Shown here: piece after piece, positions 1-13,863 of the stretch
How the letters are laid out: every line of letters begins with the position of its first letter
Numbering within the stretch: position 1 is the first letter of the stretch
Assembly (NCBI GenBank): GCA_023079485.1
Contig: CM041108.1
Span: forward strand, 1,178,001 to 1,242,000
Reading direction: 5' to 3'
Length of the DNA: 64,000 bases
Source: Archilochus colubris
Taxonomy: Eukaryota; Chordata; Aves; Apodiformes; Trochilidae
The notes under the pieces: model-generated
Seen by the model: the letters and a program-made list of their open reading frames with translations, nothing else
The model's database searches: none
Told to the model about the DNA's origin: nothing
Translations under genes and position numbers: made by a program

Positions 1-299
1 GGAGGAGGTTATAAACAGGGACTGTCTCCATCATGAGAATGACCTCTTGGGGCTCCTGTGTTAGAAGGTGAGGAGCTTGGCCAGCAGGTACCACCAGGGA
101 AAAATCCCAACACCTGAAAGATGCTTCTGCCTCCCCATCCTCCCCCAGCTCCCAGCTCCCTGAGCCACAGCCCCGTGCTTTGCCAGGTCCCTCATCCCAG
201 GTGTCCAACCCCCCCCTCTCAGCCCCACATCCACCCCCTGGAATCATGAGAGCCTCCAAGAGCAGCTCAGCTGGGGCTGGGAGGCAGAGAAAGGGAGGG

Positions 300-348
300 G
301 AGGAAGGAAGGGAGAGAGAAAGGAAGGGAGGGAGGGAGGGAGGGAGGC
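300..348 (+). repeat. GGGA/GGAA purine tract
   Basis: GGAAGGAAGGGAGAGAGAAAG followed by (GGGA)n, about 50 bp. Confidence 0.85.
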
Positions 349-2999
349 TCTTTGAGATGTTCATTCAAAATTCATAGGCGCAAAATTGCAGCCTGCCTGG
401 ATTTGTTTCCTTTTGGAAATTACAGGAAACTGCAGGCATCAACAACTGTTATTCAAATCACCACTTTAGATTATTAGGATGACAGGAGGCTGTACTTACA
501 CATGCAGACCCAATATAATCAGCCTCCAGGCAGGGTGGGAAGGCAAAGCCAGGCAGAGGGAAGCTGGAGGAGCCCGAGCCAGTCCTGACACTGGGACCCA
601 GAACAAGATCATCCAATTATTTACCCCTGGACTGGAAACTTTGCAGGTTTGGGAAGATAAGGGAAAGCATGGAGCTCACTGAGAACCCCTGGAGGATGTT
701 TCTTTCCACTCAGTAGCTGGCAGGCTGCAGGCAGATACCAGCCAGGGCTCTCCTCTCCCCTGAATGTGAATTGCAGCCCAGAAACCCACACTCCTCATCC
801 CTAACCCTCCTGGTGCCTTGCAGGAAGATGCATGAGTACTCCCCAGATTGTTATAAACCAAGACAGAGGGAAAGTTTTTATCCACTCTGAATTTATATAA
901 TTAAAAAAAAAAAAAAAGGAAAGAAAGCTGCAGGCACACAACCCCCTGAGCAAATATTGTTCTGAGGACTGGCCTGAGGGTCAGCAACAAAATGCAGGGA
1001 AAACATCTGAATCACCAAAGGGTTGGAAATTACATAATAAAACCAGACTGCCAGCAGACAGGCAAGGGTCCCAGCTTAGCTTTTTATCCAGGAAGCTGTT
1101 TCTTTTGCTTTTCAAAGGTTTCTCTGGGGTTCCAGCAGTGCTGTGGGGTGCAGAGCAGCCAAGAGCATCTCCTCCTCTCCCTCGAGGCAGCATCTCCCAT
1201 CCATCCCATCCCTCTCCGGGTGCTCTGGTTCCTCCTTGGCAGCTCCCAGCCACCTGCTGTGGCTTCACACCTCTCTCAAGGTGTTGGGAAATGTTTGCAC
1301 ACAGACAAGCAGCCCATCTGTGGGTGCCTTGGCAGCCACCAGGATGGAGCTGGGGATGCCTGCAGCAGCCCACACCCTGATCCCAAACCTTCTGCTTGCC
1401 AGCCCCGCATCTTCAGCCACACCAGAGCCCTGCTCTAAGGTCCCAGAGCCCTTTCTTTCCCATTAGGCTGTTTCCCTGGCAAGCAAACCACATTCTAAAG
1501 CACCTGGGGCATGGAGGAAACTGGATGTGCACATCTCAGAGGGCAGTGAGACCCAAAAACTCCGAGCAGGAGGGCTCAAGGGGGTTATGTTTCAGGTGCA
1601 GCCAGCTCAGAAGGGAGCTTTGACACCTTGGATGGGTAAGGAGACCTTGCCAAACCCCCTAAGCTCCCCCTAAAAGCAGGTGGGGATCAGCCAGACCCCT
1701 GCTTCCACATCCAGGGTGCTTCTGGGGGTGACTTTGTGTGCATTGTGGCTGGGCACAGATGCTGGTGAGCTGCTTTGCATACTTTGCCTTCCCTTTCTTG
1801 TCTTTACAAGTGCTTTTCTCTTCATCCATCAGCATTTTGCAAAACTTCACAAGCTTTTAGTGGCGTGGCTTTTGGAGAAAGAAATTTGGAGTATTCTCTT
1901 CCTTTCCACTGGAAAATGCAGCTTATCTGCTCTGGAGAAAGCAGTTCCTCCTCTTTATCCAGGCTGAAATCTTATCTAAACTGGTTCAGGTGGCAGAGCT
2001 GAGAGAAGGAAATAATTAAGCCAGAGACAGGTGAAGTGCTGAAATTATTATTAACTTAAATGGTCCAAACCTTTTACCTGGTGTATTTTTTTTTATTTTA
2101 TTTTACTTTTTTTCACTGCCAGTGACACATAACAAGGCAGAAATCAGGTTTTCCAGGTTATCTCACCCATCCACACGCGTGCAGCTTGACCCCCCCCTCC
2201 TCCCCGCCCCACCATAAATCTCCTTTAACTGGTTCTCTTGACAAGACAGAGAAACAATTAAGGCAAAGGTGGCTGAAATGTTGATGTTATTACTGTAATG
2301 CAGCAGCCTGTTTAGTTTCTTTGCTGATGAAATGCAACCAGGGGAAAATCAGTTTTAAAGATTACCTCCCAGAGATGCAAATTGAGGAGCGGAAACCATG
2401 TAGTCAGGAAGAAATGGTCTCAAACTAGGAAACATTTCAGTCTGTGACAGTCTCTCAGGGGCTTTTAAGACCACAATTTACCTTTTGACTGCATTCTATT
2501 TTCTCTGAAATCTTTTATTTCCCTTTTATTTATTGACTGGAGAGACACCACGAGAAGGAGAAAGCGATTCTCCAGCCGCTGGTCTTAAAAATCCATAGAA
2601 GAAAATTATTCTCGTGAGGGAAGGTTTTTTTTATTGTTGTTGGGCTCTTTTTCCTCCCCTCCCCTTCATTTTTAGCACTCTCTGTGAACCAGGGCTTAAT
2701 TGAATCCCTTTGCCATAGAGGGGCCTCAGACTGGGAGGTATCAAGGTCAGCAGCAGCTGGGAGCACGAAGCCCCCATTAGAGAGGTGGCAATAAGGCAGT
2801 GGGATGAGGAGCAGCTCTTCATCCTATCTTCATCATCCTCACACTGTGACCAGGTCAGGACCTGGTGGCTGAATCACAACGTGGTGCTTCAAGTGAGACT
2901 GCTCTTCACCCACCCCTTCCTCAATCTCCTTAAAGCCTCCAGGACCCAAAAGAGGGATTTTTTACAAGGATATGTAGTGATAGGATGAGTGGAAACAGT

Positions 3000-3232
3000 T
3001 TTAAAGTGAAAAGGAGAAGATTTAGATTAGGAATTAGGAAGAAATTATTAGGTGTGAGGGTGCTGAGCCCCAGGTTGCCCCCAGAAGCTGTGGCTGCCCC
3101 TCCCTGGCAGTGTTGAAGGTTGGATGGGGCTTGGAGCCCCCTGGGCTGGTGGGAGGTGTCCCTGCCCATGGGAGGTTGGAACTGGAAGAGCTTTAAGGTC
3201 CTTTCCAACCCAAAGCATTCTGTGATTCCTCC
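3000..3232 (+). repeat. CR1 LINE 3' fragment
   Basis: Shows the typical CR1 3' region: GATTTAGATTAGGAATTAGG-like block, CCCAGAAGCTGTGGCTGCCC, GGTCCTTTCCAACCC and an ending ATTCTGTGATTCC near the octamer. Plus orientation, 5'-truncated as usual. Boundaries approximate. Confidence 0.85.
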
Positions 3233-3713
3233 TAGGAGCACACACATCCCAATCCTTGTCTCTGGAAGCCCAGAGCCTGGTCCCATCATCACATCCCCTT
3301 GGCCTTGTCCCTGCACATCCTGCTCCTCACCCAGCTGGTTCCCCCCACCCACGTGGGTCTCACACACGCTTCAGTCAGGGGGCATTCCCTGCTGGGAATG
3401 AGACTGAGACATGGAAAGAGGAAAAAAAAAAAAAATCCTCCAGAAGTCCTGCAGTGCTGGCCTAGTTAGCCCATCCCCAGCTGTGAGCTGACTCTGCTGC
3501 CCAACAAGCCCCCTGGAGACAGCTCTGCTAGGAGGAAATAACTAGATTAAAAAATAGTGCATCAGCGTAGGCTAATATGGCTGAGAGTCAGTGCAGCCCT
3601 GTAATTAGAGCCTGGGATGAAATCCTTTTAGGCCAGCCAGGCTTGCAGCAAGCTGTGTTTAATTACTCTGAGCTCCTCTCAGTCGTGCCTTGGCAGAAAG
3701 GAGCTTGTTAGGA

Positions 3714-3902
3714 CATCTCCCACTCCTCCATCTCATCCCCCACTTCTCCATCTCACCTCTCCTGCATCTCACCTCTCACTTCTCCCTCTCACCTTTCACT
3801 CCTCCATCTCATCTCCCACTTCTCCATCTCACCTCTCCTGCATTTCACCTTTCATTCCTCCCTCTCACCTCTCACTCCTCCATCACATCTCCTGCACCAC
3901 CA
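3714..3902 (+). repeat. Pyrimidine-rich minisatellite
   Basis: Imperfect copies of CATCTCACCTCTCACTCCTC and related units (CTCCCACTTCTCCATCTC), about 190 bp, strongly strand-asymmetric C+T. Confidence 0.8.
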
Positions 3903-6900
3903 CTTCACCATCACCCTTGCTGATGCTTTTCTGCTGGGTGCCTGAGGTGGCACCAGGAAAGCTGTGGATGAACCTGCAGCAGTGTCACACCCAACCACAC
4001 TGCAGGGGCTGAGCTGAGCATCTCCTCCTTCCTGCCTCCAAAGCACCCCAGGTGGTACCAGGGCTCCAGGGGCTCTGAAGGACTTGGAGCAGCACTTGGA
4101 TTCCACAGTGGGGTGGTGGAAGACAAAGAGCACCCTGTGCTGTGGGTGATGCCTCTGGGAGGGCAGGGAAACCTCCTGTTACATCTGGAGGAACAATTTC
4201 TCTGCTCCTCAGTGTGAACAGCTCCATTTTCTGGCTCTGTGGCTTTCTGTCTCAGCTGTCCAGGCAGGATAGGGAGGGACTTTGCTTCCTGGTGCTGTTC
4301 AAAGGTACCTTTGACTTGTGCAAAGGCAGCAGGAGGGATGGAAGAGTAAAACTGGCAGAGGTTTGAAAAGTTTCCCTTTTGGAATGATGGATTTTGCCAC
4401 AATTGAACTGAAAAAGAGAGGGGGGAAAAAAAGCAAAAAAAAAAAAAGAAGAAAAAAAAAAGGCTAGGCTGGTTTGGGCAATATCTCCATGAAACTGTTC
4501 CTTTCAAGCCCGCCTGCTTGTCCTCATTTTCCTCCCTGGACTTTGGCATCTCCTGTGCTGCAGGTTGGGAGACAGGAGCTGTAGGAGCTCTGCTGTGTCC
4601 CAGGAGAGGTTTGGGGGGGTTGTGCCCCAGTAACACATTAGAGCAGTCACCACCCATCTCCCAGCTTTCTGCCTGTGTTTTATTCTCCCTCTCTCCTCCA
4701 CAGCTGATTTCTGCTGCCATTGCAGACCCCAGGAGGAAGCCCATCCCTAGGGATGGGGGTGCAGGCAGTGGGAGCCCTCAGCCTGTGAATCCCCCCAGCA
4801 CCAGGACCCTGCTTCCCTCCACAGCTCCATTGCTGTGCTGAGAGCACCCTCTCCTGTCTCACCCTGCTTCACTGCATTCTTTCCCTGCTCCTTTTGCTCA
4901 CACAGAACTGAGCTTCTCCAGCCCAGCCCAGGCTGAGGAGGTGGCTCTGGGGACCCTTCAGCCCCAGTGCTGGGCTTGGTACCCAAACCCCCTCCCCAGC
5001 ACAGAGGTGATGGGTGATGGGGTGGGCTCCTGCCAGCAGCAGAGCCCCAGTCTGCTTAGGAGAACTGGGGGAATATTTAAGTAAAAAAACCCACAATTTC
5101 TAGGAGAGAGGACTGTTCTGATTACTAATTAGATCTGGTTATAATTATCTCTCTTTGCAATCCCATACCTGCTTCAGAAGAGCTCCAGTTCCTCCTAACA
5201 ATTAAGGGAGAAAGTCTTTTATGATACACTTGGTGATTGCACTGCAGCTGCAGCCTCCCTGGCAAATGCTGCCTTATTAAAGAAGGGCCGATATTTACAG
5301 AAGAACATGGTGATCAAATTAGGCTAAAATTAACTGGAGTGAATTAAGAATAGCAAGGTTTGGTTTTATTTTCATCTGTTTCCCTTTCTTTTCTGCCACA
5401 GAGTCGCCTCTGGGCTCCTTCCTAATGCTCGGTGGTACTTGACTGGGTAAAAAATATCCTAAAGTGGCAGCAACCCATCTCTCTGCTTTGAAATCTGCTT
5501 TTCCACCTCCCTCTTGCTCCTCCTTCTGCTTTGCTAATCCTGAGCCACAAAACCAGAGGGTAAGACCCAAACCTCTGGCATTTGCAGCATCCCCCCAGAT
5601 ATAACAACCTCACTACAAGCGTTGGCAGGAGCCAAGCAGCTGGGAATTTGGAGGTGGGTTTGTGGTTTGGTTTTTTTTTTTTAATAGCAATGGGACACAC
5701 GAATGCTCACCAAATGGTCTGAAGGGGTTTTTTTCAGCACAAACAGAATTCTTGGTGAGCAGAGTGGGATTTTGAAGGGAGTTGATTCTTGCTGTAGGTG
5801 GCCAGAAAGTCACTGATGGGGACAAACTTTGGGCTGTGGTGCTGGAGGGTGGGTGATGTTGCTGTGCTTCTCCCAAGGAGGTGGCTGAATCATCCTAAAT
5901 GATTGTATAGCAGGGGATGGTGTGGGTAATGAATAATGTAGTCTCCAGCCCAAGCCTTTGGATAAATTATCCTTCCAGTTGAAATTCATGGATTTGACAG
6001 GCTTTGCGAGTTACTCCTTGTTGCAGAGTCACCAACTTCTCCACATTCCCTTCACTGCCTCACTCCTGATCCTTCAGATCAAAGTTGTGCTGAGTTTGAG
6101 GTCCCTCAATGTCTCTTTAGCAACTCTGGGTTTTTTCCCTTAATCCAGGAGCTCCTCCCTAGTTCTACTTTAGTGAAGTTCAGTGAACTTCCATCCTGAC
6201 TGCTCCACCTGGGACTTGAATTCCTGTTTGGCCCCTGGATGTGCCAAACGAAGCCCAGGGCAGTGCCTGGCAGTGTTTCTGCAGTGCTTAATGGTGCTTT
6301 TAATGTAGATGGTGCCACCAGATGGAGGTGGACACAGGGCATACTTCAGATGGGGTTTGGGGAGGTTGTTCCTAAGGATGCAGTGGTTGGGATGAAGGAT
6401 TTGAGGGTGAATTAGTCCAAACACTCTCTTCTTTCTCCTTTGTTTCAGTGGAAAAAGCTTTGAGAAGCTTCTAGGTTTTGTCTCCATCTTTCCTCCACTT
6501 TATCCCTCTGTAGGTGCCCAGGTGGAGGGGCAGGTACCAGGATAGAGGTGGAAAGGGCAGAACCCGATGCTGCTCCCATTCCTGCATCCCAAGCCCATTC
6601 CCATGGCTCTGTGGAGATGGGGCTGGTGGTGGCTGTGTTAGGAGATTTTCCCCCTGCAGTTCCTACCCTGGGGAATCAGAGGAGGCAAGTGAGGGTTTGC
6701 TGTTCCCAGTACACTGAGTATTCACAAGAGCTGTGAATTAGCTGGGCTGGGCCATCTTTCTGGAGTCCTGCCTCATTCCTCTAGCAGACTGGCTGCAGCC
6801 AAGGGGAAAATTAACAATACTTTTTGCTTTGGGGACAAGTCTGTCGTGCAAATCCTCTTCAGAAGCTGGCAATGAGCATGCAGGGCTTTGTTGGGCAGGG

Positions 6901-9328
6901 GAAGCTGTCTCGAGCCAGGTTTACTAAATGGATTTCTACCATCCCAGGCAGCATGGAGGGTTTAAAAGAGGAGGAATCAAACCCTTCCCAGGCACAGGGA
7001 GCTGAACCCCTGCAGGAGGTTTTTCTCCCTGCCCAGTTTCTCAGCCTGCCTTTCCCACCTCCAGAGTTCCCTCCTTGCTGACAAATGGGGACAGCAGTCA
7101 GGTTCTCCAAAGATGCTCCCACCTTTGGGACCACACACCAACCTGCCATGTGCAAGGACCTGTGGGGACAGCTTGGGTGTGTGGAGGGGACTCAGAGGAT
7201 GTTTAAAGGATGTTCCTGTGTTCTTTGCACTGCAAACTGGCACCCTAGAGCCCCAGAGGGCTGGGGTGAAGTGACCAATATCAGGGTTAGGATGGCAGGG
7301 GGTGCTGGCTGGGGTCCCTTCAGCAGGTAAAAGTGGCACCCACTGCCTCAGCACCATCTGAATACGTTGGTGACTGGGACCATGAGCCCATCACCTCCCT
7401 GCTCTTGCAGGACACTTGCAGCCTGCTCCTGCCTGGGGCTCCTACCAGAGCTGGACTCCCCAAAATCCAGTGGCAGCCCAAAATCTCCCCTGCTCCTTGG
7501 GCTTTTCCTGATTGCTGTGTCTGCAAACAGTGTGAATTCACCAGCAGTGCTGCAGGCAGGGGTCAGGGGATGCTCATCCAGGGTGGGACATGGTGGGGAC
7601 CCAGCAGGCAGCCCCACAGGGATGGATGCAGTGGGAAGTAGCCTGCCCAAGCCTAGAGCTGAGCAACCCAAAATGAAAAGCTGCTGGGTGTTTGGTTTTT
7701 TTTCTCCTTCCCCAACAAGCTCTGCTGCAATCTAGGCTCTTTGCAGACACCTGTGACCCCTTTGATTTGAGGCTGGGGGTTGTTTGGGAATCTGCTGCTC
7801 AGAGGCACAGGGCTGAATGCCCTTGCAGGGAGGCTTAGAAATGGCTACGATGCACAAGAGCCACTCCACAAGCAGATGTCATGTCCCTGAAGCCTCGACA
7901 ATGCTTGAAGAAGTGAGGGAATTTGGAGTGAAAATCAAAATGCTTCGCCTCTGTTATTGGTGGAGCATCCCAAGGTCAGGATCTGAAGCTTTGCAGTGCT
8001 GAGGATTAGAAATGTGTTGGTTTTTCTGTGATGAAAGGCTCTGCTCCTCCTCTCTTCAACTGGATTTGAGAGCTGGGCTGTAAGAAAAGTTGAGAAATGA
8101 TGTGACAAGCAGGGTACAGCTGCTATGGATTTGGTGATGCTGAGTGAGCTGCCAGATGTTCTCAGCCTGGCTCTGCCACCCTGAGCAAGGGCTTTCCTCT
8201 CTCCAAAGCAACCCAGGACCCTCAGGAGCTCTCTGAGCCCACTGGTGGGAAGGGGCTGCAGGTGGGCAGCTCTCTGACCCCTCTTTGGGGTGGGCACCTG
8301 AGCTCAGGGCAGAGGCAGCTCCTTGTTTGAGGTCCTGGCAGGAGCCACCAGCCTGGGACCAGCTCAATTCAGCATCCTGCCAACCCCCCCCCCCTGCAGC
8401 TCCTTCCTTTCCATCTGCCCTTCCATGGTCCCCCTCCCCTCCTCTGGTGTCAACACAAGCTTAATGAAAAAGCAGCAGATGTTCTTTTGATTTCCATTTA
8501 CTGCAGATTCTCACCAAAATGCAAATGGTGTTTTGCACCCAGCTGTGTCCAAGGCCGTTCTGGCTGAGTCCTGGCATCTCTGCTCACAGATGTCCAACCT
8601 GTCTCATGGACTTGATGGCCCCAACACCCTTCCAAAAAGCTTCTCCAGGAGGTCATCTCTGCCAGCCCTCATGCCCTGGCTCAGTCCATGCCAAAGGACT
8701 CACAGGAGGTGCTGCTCCTGGGTCTCCCTCCCACCAGAGTCCTCCAGGATAAGGATGAGCAGGAGAGGAAGGAAAATGCAGTTTGTTAATTGGCACCCTT
8801 TGGGCTGTCATTGGTACTGGGAGGGGTTGAGGGACAAGCAGGGAGGGAAGGAGCTCTGCAGCTCCCCCAGCCAGGACCTTGTGGATCCCAGAGAGATTCC
8901 CCACCAGCCACCACCTGGATCCCAATTTTCTGCCCCTTCCACCTCACTCTCCATCTCTGCACCAGCCTGCTCTGCTCACTGAGGCCCAGTTAGCCTGAAA
9001 AGGAAAAGTGATGGAGCTGGAGCCTCTCTGGGACCACGCCTGGGTGACTTTTTTTATTTCCATTGAGGGAAGATTTTTGTTGTGTGAGTCAAAGCTGGCA
9101 AAGCATTTCAGCTGGGAAAGGGCAGCAGAGGGAACTTTCACTCCTGAAATCATTTGTGTGTTTCCCATGAGCCTCCCAACAAAACCTTCCCCACCCCGGC
9201 TGCTCCGTGGACAAACTGGATTTGTGCTTCCTCATCTCTTTCTTCTCTTTCCCTTTCGTTTCTCCCTGCCATCTGATGGCAGACAGGACCTGAGTGATTA
9301 AAACCTCAGGAGGCAGGAAGGGGACTTT

Positions 9329-9372
9329 GATGGATGGGGGATGGATGGGGGACGGATGGGGATGGATGGATG
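9329..9372 (+). repeat. GATGGGG(AT) short tandem repeat
   Basis: Tandem GATGGATGGGGGATGGAT-type units, about 45 bp. Confidence 0.7.
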
Positions 9373-12300
9373 CTGGGAGCATCTCAAGTGGAGTGGGGGG
9401 CAGGTCCAGCCCTCCTCGTGGTGAGGCTGAAATGGAACAGGTCCTGTGCCATCCCACAAACCTGACTGTTCCTGCTTCACCCCATCTCCCAAATCAGTCC
9501 AAAGGTGCCTGGCTGCACCCTCAGGCTCCAGGAGGCACAGAGTCCCTGACTGAGATGTTGCACTTCTTGTTGCCTTTTTTGCTATTGATTCCTTAATTAA
9601 AAAAGAATAAAATTCCACCCAAGCAGACATTGCTCTGAACCACTCCATCAGTAAAAAACAAAGGAAAAAGAAATCAATATCCTATTTAGACAAAAAGCAC
9701 ATGGGAGCAGATGCTGGTGCAGCCCTAGGTAGTACCTCCCCAAGAAACAAAACCTTTCCTTACTGCATGTCCTGCAGCCAATCCAACCCTTTTTCTCTTG
9801 TTCTCTTCCTCCATCTGGCCTTCTCCCACAAACCCAGCCCCTGTCACTATTTTTAGAGGGCTAAATCCAGCACCTCCATCCCCAGTGTCTTTGTGCTCCT
9901 TGCAGAGAGAAACCTTTGCAAAACCACCCAGATGTAGCCAACCTGAAGCCATCATCCCCAGGATCCTTCTGTCGTGGCTTTAAGCAGGCAGCAGGAAGGA
10001 TTCCTGCCATCAAAACCCAATTTTTCTCTTGCTGGTGATGGGGACAGAGCTGTGCCATGGCTTTGGGGACACCTTCAAAGAGGGACCTGAGAGCAGCTTG
10101 CAGGGACTCTCTCTGAACAGGGGCTTAAAGACTCAGATAATTTACCTTAAAAAAAGAGATCTGCTCAAGGTTTGTGTAAGTCTGAGTGGGACAGGAGGGC
10201 AGACAAGGGCAGGAGTGTGCTGGAGCTGTGCTGCTGCCTGGTATCCACATCCAGCCCCAGCCCAGCCACTTGGCAGCACTGGGAGCACTGGGATTGATGG
10301 TGCCCTCCTCCCAGAAGGACTGAGTTTGGCTTCCTTCTGCCACCCAGGGACACGTGTCCCTGTCCCCATCTGGGAACCAGCATCCTGATGGGTCAGCCCA
10401 CTTTATTTTGCATTGCTCAGCACTTGGGACATGGGGTGTGGGGGTATTTGGGGGTTGCTGGAGCAGGATCCTGCAGCAGGACAATCCTGCAGTAGGACAA
10501 GCCACTGGTGGCAGGGAAGGGCTGGCTCAGGCATGGCTGCATTTTGTTATTTTATTTTCATGGCACCTCCTGCTTTCTCCTGGACCAAAAGCCCCCCAAG
10601 TGCTGGGGACACATCCAGGGGGAAGATAGCTCCAATTTACTTGAGTGCCACAGATTTTCTGAGCACACAGCCCAGGATTCATCCCTCTGCAGATGAAAAC
10701 ATCTCCGAGGGGTTGGGTGACACAGCTCTGACAGGGCTCAGCCCTTTGAATTTCCCCCAAGCAGGATTCCTCCCATCCCTTCCTGCAGAAGAGATCTAAG
10801 AGCAGCAGCAGCTGAAGGAGGGGGCCAACTCCTGGGGTTTGCTCCAGAGCATCCAACCTTTCCTTTTTGCTTTTTTCTTAAATGAACAGTAATAATCCTT
10901 TAAAAAAAAAAAATCTGAAAAATATCTGACATGGGGAAAAATAATGAATTCAGTTTCTTGCCTGCACTCTCTGATCTGTCAGTCAGCACCCAGGAGCTGT
11001 GAGCAGGGGGTGCTGCCCTACATTGGGGAGATGATGATTTCCCTGCCTGTCCCCCCCTCCCAGGAGAAGGCTCAGGCAGTGCCCCCAGCCCCTCCAGCTC
11101 TGGCCCTTTGGATTGCTGCTTGTAGGAGAGAGGGAAGTGCTTGGACCTTTCATCCCTGGTGTCCTGATCCTTCCCTTTCCAGCTCAGCAGATCACAGCCT
11201 ATCCGTGCCTCAGTTTCCCCCTCTTTGAGGTACACAGTTCCCAAGCTGGGAGGTTGGGGTGTGAGAGGGGATCCCATTAATGGATTTGGTTATTAGAGTG
11301 GTAACCAGGCCAGCTGGGCAGATGGTTTTTCCTCCCTTCCTGTCCCATCCCTCCTCCCAAGGCTTTCTCCTGACTTTCCCCATCACCCCCAGCAATGCCC
11401 TTCAGGCTGAGGGGAGCTCAGCACAGACACAACCAAGCGGCTGCCTCCAAAGGCTTTGGGATGATCCAGCCAAACACCAACTTGTCTGGGAGTCTGAAAG
11501 GCAAAATATTTGCTGGGCTCCTATTTCCCTTTCAACAGGAAGAGTAAATTTTGAATTTCTTACTCTTTGCAGAGAGAATATTTCAAGTGAACAATCAATA
11601 CCCAGCCAGGTACCTGCCTGCCTGCACAGCATCTGGATGTTTAGTAAAGCTTGGTGGGGTTTGCCAAGTTTTTTTTTTTCTCCTCCCCTTTTATAAAAAG
11701 CATTTGTAGAATACAGATGTTCACTTATCCCGGGTCAGGCCTCCTCATGTTTCCTCCAAAAAATGGGTGCTGCCCAGAGGCAGGGCTCACAAAGGCTTTC
11801 ACAGCTCTGAGCCTTGGGTTTAATCCCAATGTGAGATGAAAATCCAATATTTAAATCACTCTTTAGGAAAGAACCTGGGACACCAAACCCCTCCTCAGCT
11901 TGACAAAGCAAAGAGTATTACAGTGATGGGACTTGTGGTGGATGGATGAAAATAGAAATCATTAGGAAAGTAAAAAAAAAAAAACAAAAACCAAAACCCA
12001 AAAGAATAGATTTTAGGAAATGCCAGCAGTCTGTGTCCCAGGAGCTTCTTAGTGTTTGTTTCCCAGGAGCTGCAGACAAAGAGGAGGGATACGGGGGTAT
12101 CCCTGTGGGATGTTTTGGGATGGACCATGGCCACTTGGGATGGAGGAGGATGGATGGAGGTGGCAGCCCCCCACCAACCCCCCCCAGGCACACAGACTCA
12201 TGTGCCACAAGACAAACAGGCCTGGGAAAGAGATGCACTCTTTAAACTTTCATCACTAATTTTCTCCTTGCTCCCCTTGTTTCTTTTGATTTATTTTTAA

Positions 12301-13444
12301 GCATGTTTTCCCCAGGCTGTGCTCTTCTCCTCCATCTCTTCCCTCTCCTTCTTCATTTGCCAGCAGCCAAGCATCTTTCAGAGGCCAAACCCAGAATTAT
12401 TTCAGGATATCCAGGCTCAGTTCACTTAAAAAAAAAAACCAAACATAAAATACAAATGATTTGTCTGTATTGCACAGGATTTCTGTGAGACCCCCATGCT
12501 ACTGGCACCCTTGCTGATGGTTCTTGCAGCAGAACTGAGCAGACAGAAATACCTCCAGGTTTCAGATGGAGGAGGCAAAGGGAAGATCTGGTTGGTCATG
12601 CTTGGAGAGGAGGATATTCCAAGTTGGAGTTGGGGCTCTCAGCCCTGTGACTGCCCCTGTTTGCTCTTGGTGTCCCCTTTTCCCAAGCTCCTCACCTGCC
12701 AAAGGTTTGGGGCCTGCCAAGATGTCAAGATGGTTGAGATACAAATGCAGTCCAGGAGAAAGTTTCCTCCAGAGCTCAGCCCACTACAGACTCAACAGAT
12801 TCCATTTAGTGCTGCCTTAAAAAAAAAACAAAACCCAACCCCTGGCAGCACTCAGACACAGGGAAATCTCAGCCTTTAAAGTGTTGGACAAAACCTAAGA
12901 GGTTGTTTCTAGCTCTGAAGAGCTGCTGGAAATCTGAATCCTAAATGTGTAAAGTCCTGATAAATGAAAAGCTACACAGTGATGGAGCTGGAAGCTGCTC
13001 TGCAGGGTTTAGGCCCTCACAATTCGTTGCCTTCAGAGTGGATAATGCAGAGAGCCCCTGGGAAAGGGAAAGGGACTGCCAGGAACTCAATCCCTGTAAG
13101 GGGATTCTCTTATCCAGTGCAGTGAGCTCCATCCTAAAGGCAGTTTTGTTTTCAGGCCCCTTTTCCTCCTCTTGGGAATCCATCCTAGATACCTGACCAA
13201 ACAGAGAACCTTCTTTCTTCCCCAGTATCCAAATTCCCCTGCTTTTTCCCTGGCTTCCTCCCCACTGCCAAGTCTCCCAGACTTCAGTTTTGCTGAATTC
13301 CAGCAGCCAAGCTCTCCTGCTCCCACCTGCTAGAAAAGCTTTCCCTTGGACCACCTCTGGAGCCCTTTCTCCATCCCTGTCCTGGATGGCAGGATAGGGA
13401 TGAGCATGAGCATGGCCAAACCCCTCCAAGATCTCAGGAGCATC

Positions 13445-13863
13445 CTTTTTATTTCTTTTATTTCCTTTTTTCTTTTTTTTTTTTTCTTTTTTTTTTCTTT
13501 TTTTTTTCTTTTTTCTTTTTTTTTTCTTTTTTCTTTTTTTTCTTTTTTCTTTTTTTTCTTTTTTTTCTTTTTTTCCTTTTTTCTTCTTTTCTTTTTTATT
13601 CTTTTTTTTCTTTTTGCTTTTTTGCTTTTTTGCTTTTTTCTTTTTTTCTTTTTTATTCTTTTTTCTTTTTTGCTTTTTTGCTTTTTTTATTTTTTTCTTT
13701 TTTGCTTTTTTGCTTTTTTTCTTTTTTCTTTTTTATTCTTTTTTCTTTTTTTCTTTTTTTATTCTTTTTTTTTGCTTTTTTTTTGCTTTTTTTCCTTTTT
13801 TCCTTTTTTTCCTTTTTATTCTTTTTTTTTTTTCTTTTTTCTTCTTTTTTTTTTTCTTTCTCC
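13445..13863 (+). repeat. Long T-rich polypyrimidine tract
   Basis: About 420 bp consisting almost only of T runs of 4-13 separated by single C (or GC, AT) in quasi-periodic order, such as TTTTTTCTTTTTTGCTTTT. It explains long Phe/Leu/Ser frames on the plus strand and Lys/Glu frames on the minus strand. Confidence 0.97.

Noticed and set aside
3911..4744. 277-codon minus-strand frame
   Set aside because: Unknown composition-driven frame crossing a poly(A) run (Phe run), no recognisable domain, no splice signals linked to it.
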